DNA from: Gammaproteobacteria bacterium
Lineage (GTDB): Bacteria > Pseudomonadota > Gammaproteobacteria > HK1
Direction: 5' to 3'
DNA: 64,000 nt
NCBI GenBank assembly: GCA_021773795.1
Contig: JAJFJT010000036.1
Location: forward strand, 1 to 64,000
Shown here: piece by piece, positions 1 to 9,904 of the stretch
Layout of the letters: every line of letters starts with the position of its first letter
Numbering within the stretch: the first letter of the stretch is position 1
Notes under the pieces: generated by a model
Told to the model about the DNA's origin: nothing
Databases searched by the model: none
The model's input: only the letters and a program-made list of their open reading frames with translations
Program-made: the position numbers and the translations under genes

Positions 1-1
1 A

Positions 2-75
2 TGGCTGGGGGACAAGGATTCGAACCTTGGTTGGCGGAGTCAGAGTCCGCAGTCCTACCACTAGACGATCCCCCA
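2..75 (-). tRNA. tRNA-Gln (anticodon CUG)
   Basis: On the minus strand the sequence folds as a tRNA: acceptor strand beginning TGGGGGA, T-arm with GGTTCGAATCC, and an encoded CCA end (plus-strand TGG at 2-4). The anticodon stem is GCGGA/TCCGC around the seven-base loop CTCTGAC, giving anticodon CTG, which reads the glutamine codon CAG. It lies 9 bp downstream of rpsI and may be co-transcribed with it. Confidence 0.95.
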
Positions 76-84
76 AATTGCGGT

Positions 85-477
85 TTAGCGCTTGGAGAAC
101 TGTGGCCGCTTGCGCGCCTTGTGTAGCCCCACCTTCTTACGCTCGACCTCACGGGCGTCACGAGTAACAAAACCCGCCTGGCGCAGGACCGGACGCAGGG
201 TTTCGTCGTAACACATGAGTGCGCGGGTGATGCCATGACGGATAGCGCCCGCCTGGCCGGTGCCGCCGCCACCCTTAACAGTTACCTGGATATCAAAGGT
301 ATCCAGCATCTCTACGGTTTGCAGCGGCTGCTGCACCACCATACGAGAGGTCTCACGGCCAAAGTATTCGTCCAGGGGACGTTTGTTAATAAGAATATTG
401 CCGGTACCACGACGAAGAAATACGCGTGCCGCAGAAGACTTGCGTCGGCCAGTGCTGTAATAGGTTTCGACTGCCAT
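85..477 (-). CDS. rpsI: 30S ribosomal protein S9
   Basis: S9 binds 16S rRNA in the head of the small subunit, and its C-terminal tail reaches the P-site tRNA. The 130-residue product has the family length and carries the [11 protein letters not shown] start region, the [15 protein letters not shown] segment (about 70-83) and the conserved basic tail ending [11 protein letters not shown]. It follows rplM by 9 bp, the usual L13-S9 operon, so the two are almost certainly co-transcribed from the promoter upstream of rplM. Confidence 0.98.
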   Translation of the reverse strand: MAVETYYSTGRRKSSAARVFLRRGTGNILINKRPLDEYFGRETSRMVVQQPLQTVEMLDTFDIQVTVKGGGGTGQAGAIRHGITRALMCYDETLRPVLRQAGFVTRDAREVERKKVGLHKARKRPQFSKR

Positions 478-486
478 TAAAATTCC

Positions 487-915
487 TTAAAACTCCAGTT
501 GAGTGGGTTGCTGCGCCTCGTGCTGATGTTCCGGTCCAGTATAGACCTTCAGCTTGAGAAACATGGCACGCCCCAAAGGGCCCCTGGGCAGCATGCCCTT
601 TACTGCATGTTCAATCGCCCGGGTAGGCGCCTTGTCCATCAGCTTGTCAAAGGTGATGGACTTGATGCCACCAGGATAGCCACTGTGACTATAGTAAGTC
701 TTGTCGGTGCGCTTTCTGCCAGTGACTTCTACCTTCTCGGCATTGATAACGATGATGTAATCACCGGTATCCTGGTTTGGGGTGTAGATGGTCTTATGCT
801 TTCCCCGCAGCCGGCGAGCCACCTCCGTGGCAAGGCGACCCAGCACTTTGTGCTCGGCATCGACTACGAACCAACCACGCTCTACTTCGGCTGGCTTCGC
901 GCTAAAGGTACCCAT
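487..915 (-). CDS. rplM: 50S ribosomal protein L13
   Basis: L13 is an early-assembly protein of the large subunit. The product is 142 residues from the chosen ATG, the same length as the E. coli protein, with [24 protein letters not shown] near the N-terminus, the [18 protein letters not shown] block (about 59-75) and [15 protein letters not shown] (about 105-119). The ATG at 915 is preceded by GGGGA at a good distance; a TTG four codons upstream is less likely. First gene of the rplM-rpsI operon. Confidence 0.97.
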   Translation of the reverse strand: MGTFSAKPAEVERGWFVVDAEHKVLGRLATEVARRLRGKHKTIYTPNQDTGDYIIVINAEKVEVTGRKRTDKTYYSHSGYPGGIKSITFDKLMDKAPTRAIEHAVKGMLPRGPLGRAMFLKLKVYTGPEHQHEAQQPTQLEF

Positions 916-997
916 AACAATCCCCAATCTTAATAAATGGAAGGGTTAGCCGCCATGCCCAACGGGCACAGTCTGTGCTCCCCAAAAAAGGGCCGAA

Positions 998-1026
998 ATG
1001 CTACCCCCGACTCCCGCTGTTGTCAA
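998..1026 (-). promoter_or_regulatory. Sigma-70-type promoter of rplM-rpsI
   Basis: On the minus strand a perfect -35 hexamer TTGACA (1021-1026) is followed by a 17-bp spacer and TAGCAT (998-1003, four of six matches to the -10 consensus). Transcription would start near 990, about 75 bases upstream of the rplM start. This is a motif call; no start site has been measured. Confidence 0.7.
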
Positions 1027-1076
1027 TCGAATGCTGCGCCCCCCGAGAGGGACCACTTGCTGCCACCCGGCTCACC

Positions 1077-1841
1077 TCAACCGTGCAGCCGTCGGCGGAT
1101 CAGCGCGGTGGCAGTCACATAGGCCACGCCCCCGTAAAACGCCAACACAATCAGATGCATAGAGACATCAGAGAGGGCTGTGCCGGTCATTAGTGGGCGC
1201 ACGATAGCCACCGTATGTGTCAGCGGCAACCACTCGGCCACGGCACGCACCGCCGGCGGCAGGCCATCCATGGGAAAGAATACCCCACCGAGCAACAGAC
1301 TGGGGGTCACGAACAGGGTGTTGTAGTAGAGGAAAAAATCATAGTTTTTCGCCAAACCGGCAATCACCAGTGCCATGGCGGTAAAACACAGCCCGGCGGC
1401 AAAAATGGCAGGCAAGGCCCACAAGGCGCGCCAACCATCCACCGCTCCCAGTGCCGCCGCGACCGTGAGGATGGCGACAGCGCTGATCAGGCTTTTGGTG
1501 GCTCCCCAGATCAGCTCTCCCAGCACGATATCGTTCACATCCAGCGGCGTAGCAAGCATCGCCTCCCAGGTATTTTGTACTGCCATGCGCGTGTAGGCCG
1601 AATACATGCCCTCAAAAGAAGCAGTAAACAAGGCGCTGGAGCAGATGATCCCTGAGGCCAGAAACACCGGATAAGGCAATTCCCCAATCACGCCCACCAG
1701 AGAACCCAGCCCATACCCAAGCCCCAGCAGATAGAGTAAGGGCTCACCGAAGTTTCCTACCAGCGCCGGGCCAGCCAGCTTGAACCAGACCTGCAAATTG
1801 CGCCGCCACACCGGCAACCAGCACAGAGCCCCGGCAGGCAT
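1077..1841 (-). CDS. ABC-2 type transporter permease, NodJ-like
   Basis: Membrane subunit of an ABC exporter. The 254-residue product has about six hydrophobic segments and the ABC-2 pattern: a WRRNLQVWFK amphipathic start, the LASGIICSSALFTASFEGMYSAYTRM segment (about 80-105) and a late VTPSLLLGGVFFPMDGLP loop (about 178-195), as in NodJ-type permeases. The ATPase gene lies just upstream on the same strand, so the two form one exporter; the substrate cannot be told. The ATG at 1841 is chosen because any longer start would be translated from the repeat at 1843-1985. The end of that repeat supplies GAGGTG as a possible ribosome binding site. Confidence 0.85.
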   Translation of the reverse strand: MPAGALCWLPVWRRNLQVWFKLAGPALVGNFGEPLLYLLGLGYGLGSLVGVIGELPYPVFLASGIICSSALFTASFEGMYSAYTRMAVQNTWEAMLATPLDVNDIVLGELIWGATKSLISAVAILTVAAALGAVDGWRALWALPAIFAAGLCFTAMALVIAGLAKNYDFFLYYNTLFVTPSLLLGGVFFPMDGLPPAVRAVAEWLPLTHTVAIVRPLMTGTALSDVSMHLIVLAFYGGVAYVTATALIRRRLHG

Positions 1842-1842
1842 T

Positions 1843-1985
1843 AGGGCACCTCTAAAAACACAATATTCGTCGCAATACAGCGTTTCTCGCAAAAAAGTTT
1901 CGCTCACCTATCAAACGTAGGCTGCGCTCAACTTTTTCACTCATGCCTTGTCTTGCATGGAAACTTGAATTTTTAGAGGCACCCT
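1843..1985 (-). repeat. Palindromic miniature repeat, family 1, copy 1
   Basis: About 143 bp bounded by inverted ends AGGGCACCTCTAAAAA and TTTTTAGAGGCACCCT. It lies in the opposite orientation to the other four copies at 16378, 24842, 43997 and 49762. It separates the exporter ATPase stop (1994) from the permease start (1841), so it was inserted inside this operon. It encodes no transposase and reads as a MITE-like element. Confidence 0.9.
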
Positions 1986-1993
1986 TTAAGCAA

Positions 1994-2902
1994 TCAGTCA
2001 TCACGCAACTCCCTGCCGGTAAGACGCAGGAATACATCTTCCAGATTAGCCGGTCGATGCAAATAACTGAGCTCGGGGTAGTCACGCAAAGCGTCGAGCA
2101 GGGGACGTTCATCGTCCGCATAGTAAAAGCAGGTATCACCCGCCCGCTCAAAGCGCGTGGCCAGAGCCTCCCCTTTGGCTCCATGCCAGCTATCCAGCCC
2201 CGTGCCATAGACCTCAACCACCTGGGCCTCAATGTGCCGGGCAATGAGCTTTTTGGGAGAGTCGCTATCGAGAATCCGGCCGTGGTCCATGATGGTCACC
2301 TGATCGCACAAACGCGTCGCCTCCTCCATGTAGTGGGTGGTCAGCACCAGCCCCAGGCCACGCGCACGCAGGGCCCTGAGTTGCTGCCAAATAAGTTGCC
2401 GGGCCTGCGGGTCAAGACCGGTAGTGGGCTCATCGAGGACTAATAATTTCGGCTCATTCACCAGGGCCCTGGCCAGAGACAAGCGCCGTTGCATACCCCC
2501 CGATAAGGCGGTAATTGGAGAATCCGCGCGGGATTCAAGCGCGGCGAATTTTAATAACTCCGAGATTCTGGGTTGCAGCTCGATACGGGAAATACCGAAA
2601 TATGAAGCGTAGGTGCGTAGATTCTCCACCACGCTGAAATCCACATCCAGATTATCCTGTTGGGGAACCACGCCGATACGGCGACGTAGCTTCAGTGCCT
2701 CACGGGGTACGTCATACCCCAACACCCGCAGCCGGCCGGCAGTTAGCGAAGTATTGCCGGTGAGCATACGCAAAAAGGTGGTTTTCCCAGCACCATTAGG
2801 ACCCAATAGCCCCCAGCAAATACCCGCGGGCACGCAGAGACTCAGGGCATCGACAACACGCTGCTTGCCATAACATTTACTTAGGCCTTTGGCCTCAATC
2901 AT
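1994..2902 (-). CDS. ABC transporter ATP-binding protein, NodI/DrrA-like
   Basis: ATPase subunit of the exporter whose permease follows downstream. The 302-residue product has Walker A GPNGAGKT (34-41), the Q-loop in VVPQQDNLD, signature LSGGMQRRLSLARAL (about 134-148), Walker B LLVLDEPTTGLDP and the switch histidine in LTTHYMEEA. The C-terminal ~90 residues form the accessory region seen in drug or lipo-oligosaccharide exporters of the DrrA/NodI group. It is divergent from coq7 across a 115-bp gap that must hold both promoters. Confidence 0.9.
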   Translation of the reverse strand: MIEAKGLSKCYGKQRVVDALSLCVPAGICWGLLGPNGAGKTTFLRMLTGNTSLTAGRLRVLGYDVPREALKLRRRIGVVPQQDNLDVDFSVVENLRTYASYFGISRIELQPRISELLKFAALESRADSPITALSGGMQRRLSLARALVNEPKLLVLDEPTTGLDPQARQLIWQQLRALRARGLGLVLTTHYMEEATRLCDQVTIMDHGRILDSDSPKKLIARHIEAQVVEVYGTGLDSWHGAKGEALATRFERAGDTCFYYADDERPLLDALRDYPELSYLHRPANLEDVFLRLTGRELRDD

Positions 2903-3017
2903 CGCCTGAGAAACCTCTGTTCTGTATCATATAACGCGTGACTGGCTGGCCTCACTTTTACTGCGATAAGATAGCCACCACCCTCTATTCCATCCTAATT
3001 CACCGACGGTCATCACC

Positions 3018-3656
3018 ATGCAACAGCTTGATCTGCCAGATCGTATCATCACGCATTTCGACCAGGCACTGCGCACCCTGTTCGGCAAGGCCCGTGGCAG
3101 CGGCCGAAAAAACCCGGGACTGATTCAACCACACAGCGATCTCTCAGCCGAGGAAGCACGACTCACGGCAGGACTGATGCGGGTTAATCATGCTGGTGAG
3201 GTCGCAGCTCAGGCCCTGTATGAGGGTGCGGGACTAACGGCCCACCAGCCTGCCGTAAAGGAGCTGATGCAACAAGCGGCACGGGAAGAGGGAGATCACC
3301 TTATATGGTGCCGTGAGCGCCTGCGCCAGCTTGATTCACACACCTCTTATCTCGACCCTCTGTGGTATGCAGGTTCGCTCGCTATTGGTAGCCTTACCGG
3401 TGCCATCGGGGATCGCTGGAGTCTGGGTTTCGTGGTAGAAACCGAGCATCAGGTGGTTGCCCATCTGGATGATCATCTGCAACGCTTGCCCCGTAAAGAC
3501 GGCAACAGCCGCGCTATATTGGAGCAAATGCGCGAGGATGAAGGACGGCACGCCACCGCTGCACACCATGCTGGCGGGATTCAATTACCCAAGCCCGTGC
3601 GCAAGGCCATGCATCTGGTTTCCCGCATCATGACCCGCACCGCTTACTGGCTATAA
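3018..3656 (+). CDS. coq7: 3-demethoxyubiquinol 3-hydroxylase, Coq7 family
   Basis: Di-iron enzyme for a late hydroxylation in ubiquinone synthesis, replacing UbiF in many proteobacteria. The 212-residue product shows the full ligand set: E61 in NHAGEVAA, E91-x2-H94 in EEGDH, E143 in VETEHQ and E175-x2-H178 in EDEGRH. The roughly 40 residues before the catalytic domain are typical of bacterial Coq7. It stands as a single gene on the plus strand. ubiD at 53.2 kb belongs to the same pathway but is not adjacent. Confidence 0.93.
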   Translation: MQQLDLPDRIITHFDQALRTLFGKARGSGRKNPGLIQPHSDLSAEEARLTAGLMRVNHAGEVAAQALYEGAGLTAHQPAVKELMQQAAREEGDHLIWCRERLRQLDSHTSYLDPLWYAGSLAIGSLTGAIGDRWSLGFVVETEHQVVAHLDDHLQRLPRKDGNSRAILEQMREDEGRHATAAHHAGGIQLPKPVRKAMHLVSRIMTRTAYWL

Positions 3657-3741
3657 GCATCTACTCAAGAGAAAGACCCGCACCCATGAATTATTTATAT
3701 ATCCCTCTAAACGCCACACCTGGTTTTTCCAGAGGCTACCG

Positions 3742-5721
3742 ATGCTAAACCGTTGGGATGATGCCGAGGCCACCCAGTACCCTGGCCCACTCGGCCCACG
3801 GGTCTATAGCTCGCGCCTGCTTGGCCGCGAACCCTCGTTGGTGCTCCACGGTGGTGGCAATACCTCGGTAAAACTGCAGGAAAAGGATCTCTACGGAAAT
3901 GAGGAATCAATCCTCTACATCAAGGGTAGCGGCTGGGATCTGGAATATATCGAAGCCACCGGCTTTGCCCCGGTACGGCTAAAACCACTGATAAAACTCG
4001 CCACCCTCAAGCGGCTTTCCGACCAACGCATGGTCAACGAGCTGTGCAGTCACACCATCCGCGCCGACGCACCCACACCCTCGGTTGAGGCCATCCTGCA
4101 CGCCATCTTGCCCTATCGTTACGTGGATCATACTCACACCAGCGCCCTGCTCAGCATCACCAACGGCCCCGACGGTGAGGCGCGCATCCGCGAGATCTAT
4201 GGTGATTCGGTGGTGGTCATTCCCTACGTCATGCCCGGCTTCGATCTTGCGCGCCTGTGTGCCGAACGTTTTCCCCGGGATGCAGGATCAAACACTATCG
4301 GCATGGTGCTGATGAATCACGGACTGTTTTCCTTTGCCGACGAGCCGCAGGAATCCTATGAACGCATGATCGATCTGGCCAGCCGCGCGGAAGACTATCT
4401 ACAACAAAACCATGCATGGGAGATTCCAATATCGGCTAGCAGCGAAAATCCCATCGACGTTACATCCGCCATGGCCCTCGCCACGCTGCGCCTTGCCGTG
4501 TCGCAAGCCGCCCAAACCCCCATGCTGTTACCAAGCCGCTCCAATACTCGCATCCGGCACTTTATCGCCCGTGAAGATATACAACAGATCTCGCAACAGG
4601 GACCCGCTACCCCCGATCACATCATTCGCACCAAGCAACTGCCACTCCTTGGCGGCGACGTCACAGACTATGCAGAAAATTACCAACACTATTTTTCAGA
4701 ACACAGTGTCCAGGCCGATGCCCAATTGGAGATGCTCGATGTGGCGCCACGGGTGATTCTCGATCAGACTCTGGGACTGTGTACCGCCGGCACCAGCATG
4801 GCCAATGCCCTCATCGTACGCGACCTGTATGAAGAGACCATGGATGTCATCGAACGCGCCGAGTGCCTCGATCGCTACCAGGCCCTGGCCAGCCCGGAGC
4901 TCTTTGCCGTAGAGTACTGGGAGCTGGAGCAAGCCAAGCTGAGCAGCGGGGGAAATCCACCACAGTTTGCCGGAGAAATTGCCCTGGTAACCGGTGCCGC
5001 TTCAGGCATAGGCAAGGCTACGGTAAAAGCCTTGCTCGATCGTGGCAGCGCAGTTATCGGATTAGATATCGAGCCCGATGTTGAAATGACTTCGAAACAC
5101 AACGCCTTCCTTGGCCTCCAGTGCGACCTGAGGGATATCGAGCAATTGTCCGGTGTTTTGTATCAGGGCGTTCATCATTTTGGTGGGCTGGATATGCTCT
5201 TCCTGAACGCCGGCATCTTTCCCGAAAGCTATACCATCGAGGAATTGCCAGACTCGTTGTGGCGCCAAAGCATGTCCATTAATGTGGATGCCAATCTGGC
5301 CTTGTTACGTGCCTCACATCCCTTGCTCTGCCTTGCGCCGGGCGGCGGACGTGTGCTGATCATCGGTTCCAAGAACGTACCTGCACCGGGCTGCGGTGCC
5401 GCCGCTTATTCCGCTGCCAAGGCCGCACTAAACCAGCTGGGGCGCATCGCCGCGCTGGAGTGGGCCGAAGACGATATCCGTGTAAACCAGCTCAACCCGG
5501 ACGCCGTTTTTGACACCGGAATCTGGACTGCGGACATACTGGAAAAACGCGCAGCGGTACATCAAATGAGCGTGGAAGAATATAAGCGGCGCAATCTGCT
5601 CGGGGTGAAAATATCGAGCCGAGACGTGGCCGAACTGGCGGTAGAAATGTGTGGATCACTATTCGCTAAAACCACCGGGGCACAGCTTCCCATTGATGGT
5701 GGTAACGAACGCATCATCTGA
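3742..5721 (+). CDS. Bifunctional class II aldolase / short-chain dehydrogenase
   Basis: A 659-residue fusion. The N-terminal ~380 residues are a class II aldolase/adducin domain with HGGGNTSVK (36-44), the zinc-type DHTHTSAL (about 129-136) and LMNHGLFSF (about 190-198). The C-terminal ~250 residues are a short-chain dehydrogenase with TGAASGIG (about 417-424), LNAG, catalytic YSAAK (about 556-560) and a closing PIDGGNE. The architecture matches proteins annotated as rhamnulose-1-phosphate aldolase/lactaldehyde dehydrogenase, but no sugar-catabolic genes are near, so the substrate is open. AGAGG lies six bases before the ATG. cca follows after 18 bp and may share the transcript. Confidence 0.88.
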   Translation: MLNRWDDAEATQYPGPLGPRVYSSRLLGREPSLVLHGGGNTSVKLQEKDLYGNEESILYIKGSGWDLEYIEATGFAPVRLKPLIKLATLKRLSDQRMVNELCSHTIRADAPTPSVEAILHAILPYRYVDHTHTSALLSITNGPDGEARIREIYGDSVVVIPYVMPGFDLARLCAERFPRDAGSNTIGMVLMNHGLFSFADEPQESYERMIDLASRAEDYLQQNHAWEIPISASSENPIDVTSAMALATLRLAVSQAAQTPMLLPSRSNTRIRHFIAREDIQQISQQGPATPDHIIRTKQLPLLGGDVTDYAENYQHYFSEHSVQADAQLEMLDVAPRVILDQTLGLCTAGTSMANALIVRDLYEETMDVIERAECLDRYQALASPELFAVEYWELEQAKLSSGGNPPQFAGEIALVTGAASGIGKATVKALLDRGSAVIGLDIEPDVEMTSKHNAFLGLQCDLRDIEQLSGVLYQGVHHFGGLDMLFLNAGIFPESYTIEELPDSLWRQSMSINVDANLALLRASHPLLCLAPGGGRVLIIGSKNVPAPGCGAAAYSAAKAALNQLGRIAALEWAEDDIRVNQLNPDAVFDTGIWTADILEKRAAVHQMSVEEYKRRNLLGVKISSRDVAELAVEMCGSLFAKTTGAQLPIDGGNERII

Positions 5722-5739
5722 CTGATGAGTTCATAAGCA

Positions 5740-6864
5740 ATGCAGGTTTTTCTTGTAGGCGGTGCGGTCCGGGATAAATTGCTCAAGCTTCCGATGCGGG
5801 ATCGTGACTGGGTAGTGGTGGGCGCTACCCCCGAAGAAATGGAACAGCAGGGATTCACCCGCATCGACAGCAATTTCCCGGTTTTTTTACACCCAAAAAG
5901 TGGCGAAGAGTACGCGCTTGCACGGACCGAGGAAAAATCTGCTAGCGGCCATAAAGGCTTTACCATCCATGCGGGTCCGGAGGTCACCCTGGAAGCCGAT
6001 TTACGTCGACGGGATCTCACCATCAACGCCATTGCGGAAGACCCTCACGGCACCTTGATCGACCCCATGAATGGCCAACACGATCTGACACATCGGTGCC
6101 TGCGCCATGTCTCCCCCGCCTTTACGGAAGATCCCTTGCGAGTATTGCGAGTGGCACGTTTTGCCGCACGCCTGGCCCCACGAGGCTTCCAGGTCGCACC
6201 TGAAACACTGGAGCTGATGGGCTCCATGTCAAAAAATGGCGAACTGGCCACGCTGTCACGGGAACGTATCTGGCAAGAGACCCGGCGGGCCCTGGAAGAA
6301 CCTGAGGCAACTGTCTACTTTGAGCTATTAGCTCAGTGCGGTGCGCTGGAAACCGTACTTCCAGAATTAGCCGATACCAAAGCCCTGACAGCGACCAAAC
6401 AAGGCCCGCTGAATTCCCTCCAACATGCACAAGAAATATCGCCCAAAGCCTCTATCCGTTTTGCCGTTCTCGCAAGCGCCATCGCCTTGAGCAAAAACGC
6501 ACCGAAGATAGAACACATCTGCAAGCAACTTCGTGTGCCTACGCGTTACCGGGAACTCGCGACCCTGGTCAGCACCGCCTACCCGCAGATAGAAAACCAT
6601 CCTGGCGCCAGCCAATTGCTTACCCTGCTTGAAAAGCTAGACGCCTTCCGTCGTGGTACCCGCTTCCGGGATTTTATAATCGCATCGACCGCCCTGTCGG
6701 CCACGAGATCAGAGGGGGAAATAAAGGGCATTGCCGCCCTGGAACGGGCCTTTTCAAAGGCATCACAGATCAGGTATCCACAGACCGGTCACCAGAAAAA
6801 TAATGGCATTAAGCATTCCGAGATGCTTCGTCAGCTACGTAAAAAAGCTATCGAACACATTTAA
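5740..6864 (+). CDS. cca: CCA-adding tRNA nucleotidyltransferase lacking HD motif
   Basis: Adds or repairs the 3' CCA of tRNAs. The 374-residue product opens with LVGGAVRDKLL, then the catalytic DxD (D21, D23 in RDRDWVVVG), RRRDLTINAIA and EDPLRVLRVARFAARL, all hallmarks of class II CCA enzymes. It is shorter than the ~412-residue E. coli enzyme. The region equivalent to the C-terminal HD phosphohydrolase domain is present up to CKQLRVPTRYRELATLV, but the His-Asp metal pair is replaced (RFAVLASAIA), so phosphatase activity is probably lost. A strong terminator follows. Confidence 0.93.
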   Translation: MQVFLVGGAVRDKLLKLPMRDRDWVVVGATPEEMEQQGFTRIDSNFPVFLHPKSGEEYALARTEEKSASGHKGFTIHAGPEVTLEADLRRRDLTINAIAEDPHGTLIDPMNGQHDLTHRCLRHVSPAFTEDPLRVLRVARFAARLAPRGFQVAPETLELMGSMSKNGELATLSRERIWQETRRALEEPEATVYFELLAQCGALETVLPELADTKALTATKQGPLNSLQHAQEISPKASIRFAVLASAIALSKNAPKIEHICKQLRVPTRYRELATLVSTAYPQIENHPGASQLLTLLEKLDAFRRGTRFRDFIIASTALSATRSEGEIKGIAALERAFSKASQIRYPQTGHQKNNGIKHSEMLRQLRKKAIEHI

Positions 6865-6871
6865 CCAAACC

Positions 6872-6903
6872 AAAAAAAGCCGGGCAACGCCCGGCTCTTT
6901 CTC
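6872..6903. terminator. Bidirectional rho-independent terminator
   Basis: The hairpin AGCCGGGC-AAC-GCCCGGCT (6878-6896) is flanked by an A-run before and a T-rich tract after. It therefore works as a terminator for cca on the plus strand and for the convergent basic-protein gene on the minus strand. Confidence 0.9.
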
Positions 6904-6918
6904 TACATTTTTCTGCCG

Positions 6919-7653
6919 TTAAGCAGAGCGCTTCTTTCGAACAACCCGCTTTTTCTTTACTCCTCGTTGCTTTCGAGCCAGTGCCTTGGCACGTTTGGCT
7001 AACTTCTTATCGTAGTCTCTCAGGAAGCGCTTGCTAAAGCGTTCAACCGCCGCCACCAAATCAGTACCGCGCTTTTGAACCGCCTTTTCCTGCTGCACCT
7101 GTGCACGAACATTGCCGCGCGCTGCATTTAGCTTCACCGTCAATTCGCTTACCCGGTTCTTCGCTTTGAGTGCTCCGGCCCGTGCTCTCTCGAGTGCCAG
7201 ACGAGTGCGCCCCGTTTTTCCACGCCGATCATTAACAACGGCAACCCGCACCTTATCTCGTGCCACCACCCTGGCCGCTTTGCCTTTGGCCAATCGTTCC
7301 TCGGCAGCCACGACCCGCACAGCCAACTTTTCAATCGCTGGCGACGTCACCACCACTCTGCGTTTTTTTCGCACCGTGGCTTTCTTGCGTACCGCAATCT
7401 TTTTCCGCGCCACTGGGGCTTTCTTGCGCGCGGCTGAAACTTTTTTCCGCGCTACAGCCTTCTTGCGCACGGCGGTCACCTTTTTACGTACCGCCGCCTT
7501 TTTACGAACAACCTTCTTCTTCACGGCTTTGGCCGCGCCCGCGACTATCCTTTTCTTTGCTACGCGCTTCTTTGCGCCAACTGCGGAAACTTTCTTCTTT
7601 TTCCGAACCCCTGCTTTTGCTGTTTTGACCAAGATCGTCTCCTCGTTTTTCAT
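6919..7653 (-). CDS. Histone H1-like lysine/alanine-rich protein
   Basis: A 244-residue, extremely basic protein. The first ~100 residues are near-tandem VRKK/ARKK units (about a dozen of the type xRKKxxV), like the C-terminal tails of bacterial H1-like or AlgP-type DNA-binding proteins. Residues ~105-215 are predicted long helices (ERLAKGKAARVVARDKVR and following), and the tail is again KKKRVVRKKRSA. DNA binding or nucleoid compaction is inferred from composition only. The ATG has no clear ribosome binding site; GAGGAG precedes a TTG at codon 8 (7632), which may be the true start. Divergent from hemB. Confidence 0.75.
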   Translation of the reverse strand: MKNEETILVKTAKAGVRKKKKVSAVGAKKRVAKKRIVAGAAKAVKKKVVRKKAAVRKKVTAVRKKAVARKKVSAARKKAPVARKKIAVRKKATVRKKRRVVVTSPAIEKLAVRVVAAEERLAKGKAARVVARDKVRVAVVNDRRGKTGRTRLALERARAGALKAKNRVSELTVKLNAARGNVRAQVQQEKAVQKRGTDLVAAVERFSKRFLRDYDKKLAKRAKALARKQRGVKKKRVVRKKRSA

Positions 7654-7683
7654 AGCAATCGAATAACTGCTTACGAATTATAG

Positions 7684-8850
<1,167 letters not shown>

Positions 8851-8851
8851 T

Positions 8852-9409
8852 TCAACGACCCCTTAGTGTAAGGCGTTGTTCCAGGATAGAGACCAACCGG
8901 TTGGCATCCTCATCCACCACCACCCTGGACTGATCGTGCAGGCTTAGAAAACCTTCACCACTCATATGGCTAATGAAGGCCATGAGCGGGCTGTAGTAGC
9001 CAGCCGTATTGAGCAGACCGAAGGGTTTGTCATGCAATCCCATACGCGCCCAGGACCAGATTTCGAAAAACTCTTCCATGGTTCCCACGCCACCCGGAAG
9101 GGCGATGAAACCATCCGCCAGCTCCGCCATGCGCGCCTTTCGCTGCCGGGTTGAATCCACGACCTGTAATTCCGTCAGGCCAGCCAGTGTATTTTCATGC
9201 TCACCGGAATCCCTTGGCACGACACCTACCGCCTCGCCACCGGCCGCCAATACGGCGCTGGCTATCTCCCCCATAAGGCCAGAACGCCCACCGCCAAAAA
9301 TCAGGCGGATGCCACGCTGTGCCAATACCCGGCCCAACTGCCGGGCGCCCTCACCATAGATCTCTGAATCACCGCTAGCTGACCCGCAAAACACACAAAA
9401 CCCGCCCAT
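8852..9409 (-). CDS. LOG-family / TIGR00730 Rossmann-fold protein
   Basis: Probable nucleoside 5'-monophosphate phosphoribohydrolase. The 185-residue product has both family signatures: FGGGRSGLMGEIA (about 38-50) and PGGVGTMEEFFEIWSW (about 104-119), which form the nucleotide-binding and catalytic site in LOG proteins. Cytokinin activation is known for plant members; in free-living bacteria the role is usually nucleotide salvage or unknown. It is convergent with hemB, with one base between the two stops. Confidence 0.88.
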   Translation of the reverse strand: MGGFCVFCGSASGDSEIYGEGARQLGRVLAQRGIRLIFGGGRSGLMGEIASAVLAAGGEAVGVVPRDSGEHENTLAGLTELQVVDSTRQRKARMAELADGFIALPGGVGTMEEFFEIWSWARMGLHDKPFGLLNTAGYYSPLMAFISHMSGEGFLSLHDQSRVVVDEDANRLVSILEQRLTLRGR

Positions 9410-9448
9410 CCATTTCCTCCAAGCTATATACTTCGCACTTCAGCACCA

Positions 9449-9904
9449 TCAAAAATCAATGATAATTGGCTTCACCAGACGCCGGTAATCGTTAAACGAG
9501 AGGCGCACCAGCTCAGTGTGAGAACCCGCGTTGAATGCAATGTTTTCATCCTCCGCCAGTTTTGCTGCCGCATAGACATTCATACCATAAAGATTGCCGA
9601 AAGGCGGCATCGCACCTGTTTCACATCCGGGAAACAAATCCCGAAAATCTCTTTCACTGGCAAGCTCCACGGCACGTACACCAATAGCTTCCCTCAATTT
9701 CTCCACGCGCACCATGGCCGTCGCCGGCAGTACCGCCATTGCCATGACACCATCCACCTTCATCATCACCGTCTTGGCCATCTCAACCCCTGGCACATGC
9801 GCCGAGGCTGCCACCTCCTGTGCCGTATAGGCCAGTGAATGCTGGATACTCACATATTTGACGTGATTCTCATCAAGAAACTGCTTCAGTTTTTGTGCTG
9901 ACAT
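9449..9904 (-). CDS. YbaK/EbsC-type aminoacyl-tRNA deacylase
   Basis: Trans-editing hydrolase that clears mischarged tRNA, related to ProX/YbaK. The 151-residue product carries VEMAKTVMMKVDG (about 39-51), the GAMPPFGNLYGMNVY loop (about 99-113) and SFNDYRRLVKP near the end. The ATG at 9904 has a perfect AGGAGG six bases upstream, which settles the start; a longer open frame to 10060 has no family similarity. The tRNA substrate (Cys-tRNA-Pro or Ala-tRNA-Pro) cannot be told. Downstream partner of no obvious operon. Confidence 0.88.
   Translation of the reverse strand: MSAQKLKQFLDENHVKYVSIQHSLAYTAQEVAASAHVPGVEMAKTVMMKVDGVMAMAVLPATAMVRVEKLREAIGVRAVELASERDFRDLFPGCETGAMPPFGNLYGMNVYAAAKLAEDENIAFNAGSHTELVRLSFNDYRRLVKPIIIDF

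Noticed and set aside
1842-1907. 22-codon N-terminal extension of the ABC permease
   Set aside because: These codons lie in repeat copy 1 (product RETLYCDEYCVFRGAL), and the repeat is non-coding at its other four locations.
7112-7666. Open frame of 184 codons, Phe/Thr/Ala-rich
   Set aside because: Antisense shadow of the VRKK repeats of the H1-like gene.
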